This document shows, one piece after another, positions 8,609-17,200 of a stretch of 64,000 nt of DNA. Under the pieces are notes generated by a model that did not search any database, was not told the DNA's origin, and worked only from the letters and a program-made list of their open reading frames with translations. A program made the translations under genes and the position numbers. Each line of letters begins with the position of its first letter. Within the stretch, counting starts at the first letter, position 1. Source of the DNA: Micromonospora sp. NBC_01699 (lineage in GTDB: Bacteria; Actinomycetota; Actinomycetes; Mycobacteriales; Micromonosporaceae); assembly GCF_036250065.1 (NCBI RefSeq), contig NZ_CP109199.1, positions 4,340,001 through 4,404,000 on the forward strand, in the 5' to 3' direction.

Positions 8609-11116
8609 ATGGGGGAAGCCGGCCGGGAGGTGTTGGTCCGGTTCGTCGACGAACTCCGGCGGCTTCGGCAGCTCGCCGGCGCACCGTCACTGAACGCACT
8701 GGTCGCGGTCTCCGCCCGGTTGCGGCAGCCACTCGCCCGGTCCACCCTCAGCGACAAGCTCAACGCCAAGTCACTGCCCGACTGGCCGTTCGTCGCCGCG
8801 TACGTCAGCGCCTGCTCCGCGTACGCCGAACAGGCCGGCACCCCGTTGCCGGCCGAACTGACCGACCTGGCCCGCTGGGACGCGGAGCACTGGCGGCTGT
8901 TGCGGGCGGCGGACGGCCTGCGGGCGAGTGACCGGGTCGCCGGCGCGGCCCACAGCGAGATCGGTCGTCGGGCCTCCCACAGCGAGGTCGGTCGTCGGGC
9001 CTCCCACAGCGAGGTCGGTCGTCGGGCCGCCGGCACCACACCACAGCGGCGGCCGGAGGCGTCGGCCCCGGAGCAACAACCCGTCACCCGGGCATGGGTC
9101 GTGCCCCGGCAACTACCGGCGGCGGTGCGGCACTTCGCCGGCCGGACGGCACAGGTCGCCGCCCTGACCGGGCTGCTCACCGAGCCGGCGGGCGCACCCG
9201 GCACGGTGCTGATCTCGGCGATCGGCGGTACGGCCGGGGTCGGCAAGACCGCGCTCGCGCTGCACTGGGCGCACCGGGTGGCGGACCGGTTCCCGGACGG
9301 GCAGCTCTACGTCGACCTGCGCGGTTTCGACGCCACCGCACCGATCCTGAGCCCGGACGAGGCGATCCGGGGTTTTCTGGACGCCCTCGGAGTGCCGCCG
9401 GAGCGTGTCCCGGTCGGGCTCACCGCGCAGGCGGCGCTCTACCGCAGCCTGCTGGCGGGCCGGCGGATGCTGGTGCTGCTGGACAACGCCCGCGACGCCG
9501 ACCAGGTGCGACCGCTGCTGCCCGGCTCGACGGGTTGCCTGGTGGTGGTGACCAGTCGCAACCAGCTACCGGGACTCGTCGCGGCCGAGGGAGCGCATCC
9601 GCTCGTCCTGGACCTGCTGCCGGCGGCGGAGTCGCGGGAGCTGCTGTCCCGCCGGCTCGGGCCGGACCGGGTGGCGCGGGAACCGGACGCGGTGGACCGG
9701 ATCGCCGCCGCCTCGGCCGGGCTGCCGCTGGCACTGTCCATCGTGGCCGCACGGGCGGCGACCCACCCGGAGTTCGGCCTGGGCCGGCTGGCCGACGAGT
9801 TGCAGGGCGGCCGGGGCAGCCTCGACGGGTTCACCGGGGGCGAGGCGACCGCCGACGTACGGGCGGTCTTCTCCTGGTCCTGTCGCGGCCTGGACCCGCC
9901 GACCGCGCGGCTGTTCCGCCTGCTCGGGCTGCACCCCGGCCCGGACCTGTCGATCGCGGCCGCCGCCAGCCTCACCGGGGTTCCGGTCGCCGGGGTACGG
10001 GCACCGCTGGCCGCGCTGACCCGGGCGAACCTGCTGGCCGAACCCCTGCCCGGCCGGTACGCGCTGCACGACCTCCTGCGTGCCTACGCGCTCGAACAGC
10101 TCGACACCAACGATCCCGACCCGGTACGCGAAGCGGCGCTGGGCCGGCTGTTCGACCACTACCTGCACACCGCGCACGCCGCCGACCTGCTGCTCTACCA
10201 GCACCGGGACTCGATCTGCCTGCCGGCCGTGCACGACGGGGTGGTCACCCCCGAACTGGCCGACCGGGACCAGGCCTGGGCCTGGCTGAGCGCCGAGCAC
10301 CGGGCGCTGCTGGCCGCCACCGCACTCGCCGCCGGCACCGGCTTCGACACCCACGCCTGGCAGCTCGCCTGCACCCTGAACACGTACCTCGACCGGTTGG
10401 GTGCCTGGCAGGAGCAGTCCGGCGTACAGCAGCTCGCGCTGGAGGCCGCGACCCGGGCCGGCGACCGCAACGGCCAGGCCCGGGTCCACCGCAACCGGGC
10501 GGTGGCGTGCCTGCGGTTGGGCAACCACGACGAGGCCCGCGCCCACCTGGACCGGTCCCTCGACCTGTACGGTCAGCTCGGCGACCACGTCGGCAGCGCC
10601 CGTACCCAGCTCAACCTCGGCATCCTCGCCGAACGTCAGGGCCACTACCGACCGGCGCTCGACCACGCGCAACGGGCGTTCGACCTGTTCGAAGCCGCCG
10701 GTCACACCCAGGGCGCGGCCAACGCGTTGAACAACATCGGCTGGTACCACATACAGCTCGGCGACCACCGGCGGGCGCTCGGTTACTGCGAGCGGGCGCT
10801 CGTCGCGCAGCAGCGGACCGGCAACCGGTACTGGCAGGCCCACACCTGGGACAGCCTCGGTTACGCGCACCACCACCTCGGCCACCACCGGGAGGCGGTC
10901 GACTGTTACGAGCACGCGCTCGCGCTATGGCAGGAGGCCGGGGAGCGGTACTTCGAGGCCACCACGTGGACGCACCTCGGCGACACCCACCACGTCGCGG
11001 GCACCCCCGACCGGGCCGGCACCGCCTGGCGGCAAGCCGTCGACATCCTCGACCGGCTCGGCCACCCCGACGCCGCGCAGGTCCGGAGGAAACTGCCGCC
11101 GGACAGCGACGAATAG
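8609..11116 (+). CDS. STAND-type NB-ARC ATPase with TPR repeats, probable transcriptional regulator
   Basis: An 835-residue protein. The N-terminal ~90 residues are helical and resemble the HTH-like module of actinobacterial AfsR-like/STAND regulators. A repeat-bearing linker follows (~112-145), then the NB-ARC ATPase with Walker A 'GGTAGVGKTALALHW' (~205) and Walker B 'RRMLVLLDNARD' (~286). From ~600 to the end lie five or six TPR units ('NLGILAERQGHYRPALDHAQ', 'NNIGWYHIQLGDHRRALGYC'). Such proteins switch on ATP binding and control secondary metabolism or stress genes. It starts 66 bp after the NmrA-like gene. No target is evident. Confidence 0.85.
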   Translation: MGEAGREVLVRFVDELRRLRQLAGAPSLNALVAVSARLRQPLARSTLSDKLNAKSLPDWPFVAAYVSACSAYAEQAGTPLPAELTDLARWDAEHWRLLRAADGLRASDRVAGAAHSEIGRRASHSEVGRRASHSEVGRRAAGTTPQRRPEASAPEQQPVTRAWVVPRQLPAAVRHFAGRTAQVAALTGLLTEPAGAPGTVLISAIGGTAGVGKTALALHWAHRVADRFPDGQLYVDLRGFDATAPILSPDEAIRGFLDALGVPPERVPVGLTAQAALYRSLLAGRRMLVLLDNARDADQVRPLLPGSTGCLVVVTSRNQLPGLVAAEGAHPLVLDLLPAAESRELLSRRLGPDRVAREPDAVDRIAAASAGLPLALSIVAARAATHPEFGLGRLADELQGGRGSLDGFTGGEATADVRAVFSWSCRGLDPPTARLFRLLGLHPGPDLSIAAAASLTGVPVAGVRAPLAALTRANLLAEPLPGRYALHDLLRAYALEQLDTNDPDPVREAALGRLFDHYLHTAHAADLLLYQHRDSICLPAVHDGVVTPELADRDQAWAWLSAEHRALLAATALAAGTGFDTHAWQLACTLNTYLDRLGAWQEQSGVQQLALEAATRAGDRNGQARVHRNRAVACLRLGNHDEARAHLDRSLDLYGQLGDHVGSARTQLNLGILAERQGHYRPALDHAQRAFDLFEAAGHTQGAANALNNIGWYHIQLGDHRRALGYCERALVAQQRTGNRYWQAHTWDSLGYAHHHLGHHREAVDCYEHALALWQEAGERYFEATTWTHLGDTHHVAGTPDRAGTAWRQAVDILDRLGHPDAAQVRRKLPPDSDE
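8951..9031 (+). repeat. Three tandem 27-bp in-frame repeats
   Basis: Three copies of a 27-bp unit (8951-8977, 8978-9004, 9005-9031) differ at only a few bases and encode HSE(I/V)GRRA(S/A) three times in the linker between the N-terminal module and the ATPase of the STAND protein. Copy number could vary by slippage. Confidence 0.9.
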
Positions 11117-11464
11117 TCCGGGATCGGCTCGTCGGTAACGGTCCACACGTCACGATCCTGCCGTACGAAATCGCTGTCCGGCCGATTCCCGGATAGCGGT
11201 ACCGGCACCGGCGCAATTGGCGCAGGTCACGGCCACCGTACCGGCCGGGGGTTTCCGGGCGCCGTCCGGATATGCACGACCCGAACAGCCACACAGCGTG
11301 TGACCAGGCATTTTGGTGGCTGGTGGTGCATCCCTGACCGTTTTCGTCAATGGATTCCGACGGCAATTCACGAATGGCTTGCACTTTGCTCGAATGCTGG
11401 CTGTCGGGGCCTCCCAATGGAGAATCTGTTGTCTCCGGTTCGTACCCAGAGTGAAGGGACCTCC
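11117..11464 (+). other. Intergenic region upstream of secreted propeller-like gene
   Basis: About 350 bp with no supported gene. It carries the promoter and leader of the secreted protein at 11465. The part 11290-11450 is locally AT-richer, and a longer in-frame reading from 11300 lacks a signal peptide, so it is probably untranslated. Confidence 0.4.
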
Positions 11465-12637
11465 GTGAACCAGACCCACACCAGACGCTTCCGGATCGCG
11501 GTCGCGGTCGGCGTCGCGGTGGCGACCGCCATCGCACCGATCGGAGCACCACCCGCGCGAGCCGCGCAGGTCGCGGCGTCGCAGCTGCTCGGTTTCACCA
11601 TCGGCGCGGACGGCCGCCTCTACTCGGCGTCGCCCGGAGGGTCGTCGGGCGGATCCGGTCCGGTCAGCGGCACCGTGATCGCGCCGCCGGGCGCGGCCGT
11701 CAGCGCGGCCCGGCAGCCGGACGGGAACGTCGCCACCTTCGTCATCGGCAACCAGGGCGGGCTCGTCGCCGGATCCACCAGCTCCGCCGGTTCCGGCTTC
11801 AGGATCTTCCTCGACGGGTCGGCCGGGCTGGCGCCTCCGGGCGGACAGGTGAGCTCGATCAGCACCCAGGACTCGGTACACGTCTTCTTCGTCGGTTACG
11901 ACGGGGCGATCTACAGCACGTCGTACCTCCAGCGCGTACAGCCGGGAGCCGGACCACGGCGGGTCTCCGCCGTCGGGATCGCACCGCCCGGCGCGGTCGT
12001 CGCCGCGACCCGGCAGTCCTACCTGCCGGGTGCCGTCTTCGTCGGCGTGGACGGCGCCGTGCATTCGGTCTGGCGCGGCGGCACGGGCGCCTGGTCCACG
12101 TTCCCGGTGAGTCCGGCCGGTGTGGCGCCGCCCGGCGGCGGCGTCGCCACGGCCTCCACCACGAGCCCGCACGCGTTCTTCACCGGCCAGGACGGACGGC
12201 TGTGGCGGGTCGGCCTTTCCGCCGTGCCCCATCCGGAGCCGTGGGAGCCGGTGGCCATCTCGGGGGTGGGTGCGGCGCCGGCCGGTGCCCGTCTCGCGGC
12301 GGCGCAGTTCACCGACGGCCGGCTGGCCGTCTTCTTCGCCGCCGCCGACGGTGCGATCCGGGTGGCGACCAACCTCGCCGGCGGCTGGACCGAGCCGGCG
12401 GTCGCGAGCCAGCCGGGAATCGCCCGGCCCGGCGGCGCGATCTCGCTCACCGTCGTCGACGACTACGTGTACGTGGCCTGGTGCGGCAACAACATCTGGT
12501 GGTGGTTCTTCTGGTGGTGGCGTCGACCGATCCCGCCGCCCCCGGGGCCACCGCCGTGGTACGGCGAGGTCTTCTCGTTCCCGACAACCAACCCGGTCCG
12601 GGCCGGATTCAACGTCTCGACGACTCTCTACTGGTGA
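11465..12637 (+). CDS. Secreted beta-propeller/lectin-like protein with Trp-rich tail
   Basis: A 390-residue protein starting with GTG at 11465, preceded by GAAGGGA. A signal peptide (RRFR n-region, Ala/Val core, 'PPARAAQ' cleavage zone) is followed by repeats of ~50-60 residues that each contain 'APPGA/G-V' and 'V/FxGxDGAxxxxW' elements, as in tectonin/fucose-lectin-like propellers. Near the end is a highly unusual Trp/Phe cluster (ten aromatics within thirteen residues, about residues 343-352) followed by RRPI and a proline run. Extracellular carbohydrate binding is an inference. The tail could insert in or adhere to membranes. Confidence 0.7.
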   Translation: MNQTHTRRFRIAVAVGVAVATAIAPIGAPPARAAQVAASQLLGFTIGADGRLYSASPGGSSGGSGPVSGTVIAPPGAAVSAARQPDGNVATFVIGNQGGLVAGSTSSAGSGFRIFLDGSAGLAPPGGQVSSISTQDSVHVFFVGYDGAIYSTSYLQRVQPGAGPRRVSAVGIAPPGAVVAATRQSYLPGAVFVGVDGAVHSVWRGGTGAWSTFPVSPAGVAPPGGGVATASTTSPHAFFTGQDGRLWRVGLSAVPHPEPWEPVAISGVGAAPAGARLAAAQFTDGRLAVFFAAADGAIRVATNLAGGWTEPAVASQPGIARPGGAISLTVVDDYVYVAWCGNNIWWWFFWWWRRPIPPPPGPPPWYGEVFSFPTTNPVRAGFNVSTTLYW

Positions 12638-12752
12638 ACGGGTAGTCCCCCGACCGGAACGGATGCCCGGCCCACGACAGCGGGTCGGGCATCCGGCCGT
12701 GCCGGTGGACGGCGCCGGGAGCACCGCCGGCCGGGGTCCGGCGGGTCCACGG

Positions 12753-13667
12753 TCAGCCGGTCCGGGACTCCGGATCACCACCGACCACTACCGGCTGCCG
12801 CCGCCGTTGCCCGAGGTGCTGCCGGAACGAGTGGGTGACCGCCGCCGCCCACACCGCGAGGATCACCGCGTAGCAGCCGTACCGGACGGCGGACGGGGCG
12901 TCGAGCCAGTCGCTGCGGAGCAGGGTTCGGCTGTTGGTCAGGACGATCATGCCGCCGACCGCGGAGCCGAGGACCCGGGGCGGGACCCTGCGGACGAGCC
13001 AGGCCGCGATCGGTGCGGCGACCACGCCGCCGATCAGCAGCGCGAGGACCCAGCCGAGGTTGATGTTCTCCGCGCCGAGCCCGACCAGGAACCCGAGGCT
13101 CGCCGCGACGGCGACCAGGAACTCGCTGGTGTCGATCGATCCGATGACCTTTCGTGGTTCGAGCCGGCCGCTGGCCAGGATCGCCGGGGTGCCGATCGGC
13201 CCCCAGCCGCCGCCACCGGTGGCGTCGACGAAGCCGGCGAGCAGGCCCAGTGGACCGAGGAACCGCTTGCGCAGCGGCTTGCCCACGTTGTCCTTCGGCA
13301 GGTCGAAGGTGGTGAAGCGGACCAGGAGGTAGCCACCGAGGCCGAGCAGGATCAGCGACATGATCGGAGCCGCCGAGTCGGTGGAGAGGCTGGACAGGAG
13401 GGTGGCTCCGGCGAAGGCACCGATCGCGCCGGGGATGCCGATCCGGGCGACGACCTTCGGGTCGACGTTGCCGAACCGCCAGTGCGCGGCGCCCGAGGCG
13501 AGCGTGGTGCCGATCTCGGCGAGGTGGACCGTCGCCGAGGCGGCGGCCGCGTGGACGCCGACGGCGAGCAGCAGGGTCGTGGAGGTCACGCCGTAGGCCA
13601 TGCCGAGGCTGCCGTCGACCAGTTGCGCGCCGAGACCGACCAGGGCCAGCAGGAGGATTTTGCGCAT
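12753..13667 (-). CDS. TauE/SafE family sulfite/sulfonate permease-like protein
   Basis: A 304-residue membrane protein with about eight hydrophobic helices in two similar halves, 'GLGAQLVDGSLGMAYGVTS' at the N-terminus and 'GFVDATGGGGWGPIGTPAIL' in the middle, the paired glycine-rich motifs of TauE/SafE transporters. Members move sulfite, sulfoacetate or related anions and some are linked to cysteine or taurine metabolism. The gene diverges from the sulfated-lipid synthase genes, so it may serve the same pathway by importing sulfur or exporting sulfite. That link rests on position only. ATG at 13667 has a weak Shine-Dalgarno. Confidence 0.85.
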   Translation of the reverse strand: MRKILLLALVGLGAQLVDGSLGMAYGVTSTTLLLAVGVHAAAASATVHLAEIGTTLASGAAHWRFGNVDPKVVARIGIPGAIGAFAGATLLSSLSTDSAAPIMSLILLGLGGYLLVRFTTFDLPKDNVGKPLRKRFLGPLGLLAGFVDATGGGGWGPIGTPAILASGRLEPRKVIGSIDTSEFLVAVAASLGFLVGLGAENINLGWVLALLIGGVVAAPIAAWLVRRVPPRVLGSAVGGMIVLTNSRTLLRSDWLDAPSAVRYGCYAVILAVWAAAVTHSFRQHLGQRRRQPVVVGGDPESRTG

Positions 13668-14243
13668 GAGGGACCACCAGTTCGTCGGGGTGCAGGTGGG
13701 GAAGGGGTCGGAGGTTCCGGTCCGGGCGTGCGGCGACCGGGCCTTCTCGCGGCCGATTCACCTCCCTCCGATCGCTGTCCCGACCAATTAGCCGGGCCCG
13801 CCCGAACCATTTTCATACCCATCAGATAGGAATGGTTCTAGGAACCAAACCGACCGAACAAGAGTGCTTTCGCAATTCCGATCGGCCAACTAGATAGTGA
13901 TCGACATCACTCTTTTCGAGTGGCAGGTAACATTTCGGCAATCAAAGTAGGTCGATACGTAACAGTGCCGCCCAACACTCGCCAGATAACCGCCCACCTC
14001 GTGACCAGCTCCCGGCGACGGGCCGTTGACGGGCATCAAATGTCCGGCACACCGCCGGGGTCGCCGGAAAAACTGACCGCCAGGCGCCCTGGTTAGAGAG
14101 ATTTAACTAGCCTGTAACCAAGCTCCCCTAACTTAATTGGGGCGCGAGATCGATTAGCGCCTATTGACTGCGGGTCCCCTCGGTTGATCATTTGATCCAT
14201 TCTGTCGCGTCCGAGAACCGCCGCCCGATGAAGTGGGAGTCCG
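13668..14243 (+). promoter_or_regulatory. Divergent control region between tauE-like gene and megasynthase operon
   Basis: A 576-bp gene-free stretch, clearly AT-richer than its flanks from ~13790 to ~14230. It contains the GAACC repeats described separately, a GGTTA...TAACC inverted pair at 14091-14119, and CCCC-N10-GGGG near 14127-14144. This is the expected site of promoters for both directions and of a pathway-specific operator. No RNA family was recognised. The first synthase ATG at 14244 is preceded by a GTGGGAGT ribosome-binding site. Confidence 0.55.
13804..13846. promoter_or_regulatory. Candidate operator: three GAACC half-sites in inverted arrangement
   Basis: GAACCATT at 13804-13811 pairs perfectly with AATGGTTC at 13831-13838 (19-bp spacer). 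The latter overlaps GGTTC-TAG-GAACC at 13834-13846, a perfect 5-3-5 palindrome. Shared half-sites in the divergent region between the permease and synthase genes suggest a dimeric regulator site; the protein is unknown. Confidence 0.45.
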
Positions 14244-17200
14244 ATGAGCCCTGCACCGAACACGCGTGATCTGGTCATCGCCATCAGCGCCGGTAGCCTC
14301 CTCGAACCCAGTCCCCGGATCGCCACCGCCGCCCGCCGCGGCGGCGGCCACGGCGTACTGGACCTCGCCTCCGGCGACAGCTGGACACTCACCTGCCTGG
14401 CCCAGGCCACCGCCGGATCGGACGAGCCGATCGGCGTACGGGTGCCGGCCGGCTGCGCCGCCACCCCGGCCGACGTCGAGCGGGCCGGACACGGCCGGGT
14501 GGACCTCCTCGTCGTACCGCTGGACACGCCGTGGGACCTGGCCGCCGCCGTCGACCGGTACCGGGTGCTGGTCGAGGTGACCAGCCTCGACGAGGCCCAC
14601 CGGGCGGCCGCCGCCGGGGCGCACGGGCTCGTCGCGCGGGGCATGGAGGGCGGCGGAAAGGTCAGCGAACTCAGCTCGTTCGTCCTGCTCCAGCAACTGG
14701 CCGCGGCCGACGGCATCGACCTGCCGATCTGGGTGGCCGGCGGGATCGGTCCCCGTACCGCCGTCGCCTGCCTGATCGGCGGTGCGGCCGGGGTCGTCCT
14801 GGACAGCCAGCTCACCCTGATGCCCGAGGCCGAACTGCCCGACGACGTACGGCGCACCATCCGTCGGCTGGACGGGTCCGAGACGGTGCTGGTCGACGGC
14901 GTACGCGGGATCCGCCGGGGTGGACCGCACGACACCGCCTCGGCACTGCTGCCGATCGGCCAGGACGGCTGGCTCGCCGCCGTCTTCGCCCGACGCTGGC
15001 CGGACACCGCCGCCGCCGTACGCGCGATCCGGACCACGCTGCTCGAAGCGATCGCGCAACCGGGCGCCGGGGACGCGCTGGCGCCGGGCGCCGCCCTCGC
15101 CGACGCCCTCGCCGTACGGATACCCGTGGTGCAGGGCCCGATGACCCGGGTCAGCGACGAGGCCCCGTTCGCCGCCTCGGTCGCCGCCGACGGGGCGCTG
15201 CCCTTCGTCGCGCTCGCCCTGTCCGGTGCCGAACAGTCCCGCCGGGTGCTCCGGGAGACCGCCGACCGGCTGGGCGACCGGCCCTGGGGCGTCGGTGTGC
15301 TCGGCTTCGCACCGGACGAACTGCGCGCGGCACAGCTCGACGCGATCCGCGAGATCAAACCGGCCTGCGCGATCATCGCCGGTGGACGGCCGGCCCAGGC
15401 CACCGTGCTGGAGCAGGAGGGGATCAACACCTTCCTGCACGTACCCTCGCCGGGGCTGCTGCGGCAGTTCCTGCGCTCGGGAGCGCGTAAGTTCGTCTTC
15501 GAGGGCGCGGAGTGCGGCGGGCACGTCGGACCACGGGCGAGCTTCCCGCTGTGGGAGGCCCAACTGCTGGTCCTGGACGAGTTCCTGGCGGACTCGCCGG
15601 AGGACGCCGGGCAGTTGCAACTCCTGTTCGCCGGCGGCATCCACGACGCGCGGTCGGCGGCGATGGTCGCGGCGATGGCGGCACCGCTGACCGGGCGCGG
15701 AGCCCGGATCGGCCTGCTGATGGGGACCGCGTACCTGTTCACCCGCGAAGCTGTCGAGCAGGGCGCGATCCAGCCGCTGTTCCACCGCGAGGCGATCGCC
15801 GCGACCGGCACGTCGCTGCTGGAGACCGCCCCGGGACACGCCACCCGCTGCCTGCCCAGCCCGTTCGTCGACGACTTCCACGGCGTACGGGAGGAACTGG
15901 AGTCGGCCGGCGTCGAGAACCGCCGGGTGTGGGAGCAGTTGGAGCTGCTGAACGTCGGACGGCTGCGGATCGCCAGCAAGGGGGTGCGCCGCGAGGACAC
16001 CGGCCTGGTCGAGGTCGACGAGACGGTCCAGGCCGTCGAGGGGATGTTCATGGCCGGTCAGGTCGCCGTGCTGCGGCACGCACCGACCACGGTCGCCGAG
16101 CTGCACGCGCAGGTCACCACCGAGGCGGTGGAATACCACGCCGTACGGGCCGCCGCCCTGCGCGCCGAACTCACCCCGCCGGCCGTCCCGGTCGAGGAGC
16201 CGCCCGCTCCGCTGGACATCGCCATCGTCGGCATGTCCTGCGTCCTGCCCGGCTCCCCCGACCTGCACAGCTTCTGGCAGACCGTGCTCGGCGGCACCGA
16301 CGCGGTCACCGAGGTACCGGCCGACCGGTGGGACGTCGACAACTACTACGCACCCGAGGTGGGGCCCGGACAGACCGGCCGAATCAGTGTCTCCCGATGG
16401 GGCGGGTTCATCGACCCGGTGCCGTTCGACGCGATCCGCTACGGCATCCCCCCGGCGGCGCTGAGCAGCATCGACCCGACCCAGTTGCTCGCCCTGGAGG
16501 TGGCCCACCGGGCGCTGGTCGACGCCGGCTACCCGTACGACGGCGACGGTGTCGACCACAGCGCGACCGGGGTGGTGTTCGGGGCCGAGGCCGGCAGCGA
16601 CATGGGCCACGCCCAGACGTTGCGGACCATGCTCCCGGCCTACTTCGGTGACGTGCCCGCCGAGTTGGAGGACCTGCTCCCCACGGTCACCGAGGACAGC
16701 TTCCCCGGTGTGCTGGCCAACGTCATCGCCGGCCGGGTCGCCAACCGGCTCGACCTGGGCGGGCCCAACTACACCATCGACGCCGCCTGCGCCTCGTCAC
16801 TGGCCGCGATGGACGCCGCCTGCAAGGAACTCAGTGCCGGCAGCAGCGACCTGATGATCTGCGGTGGTGCCGACCTGCACAACGGCATCAACGACTACCT
16901 CATGTTCACCTCCGCGCACGCGCTCTCCCCGACCGGCCGCTGCCGTACGTTCGACAGCACCGGCGACGGCATCGCCCTCGGCGAGGGGGTGGCCTGCGTC
17001 GTCCTGAAGCGGTTGGCCGACGCCGAACGTGACGGCGACCGGATCTACGCCGTGATCAAGGGCGTCGGCAGTTCCAGCGACGGGCGGGCCCTCGGACTCA
17101 CCGCCCCGAGGGCGAGCGGGCAGCGGCGGGCGCTGGACCGGGCCTACCACCGTACCGGCATCTCGCCGAAGCAGATCGGCCTGGTCGAGGCGCACGGCAC

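Noticed and set aside
8609-11116. STAND/TPR protein as the dedicated regulator of the lipid locus
   Set aside because: It is 3 kb away from the synthase with two unrelated genes between, so proximity alone does not support the link.
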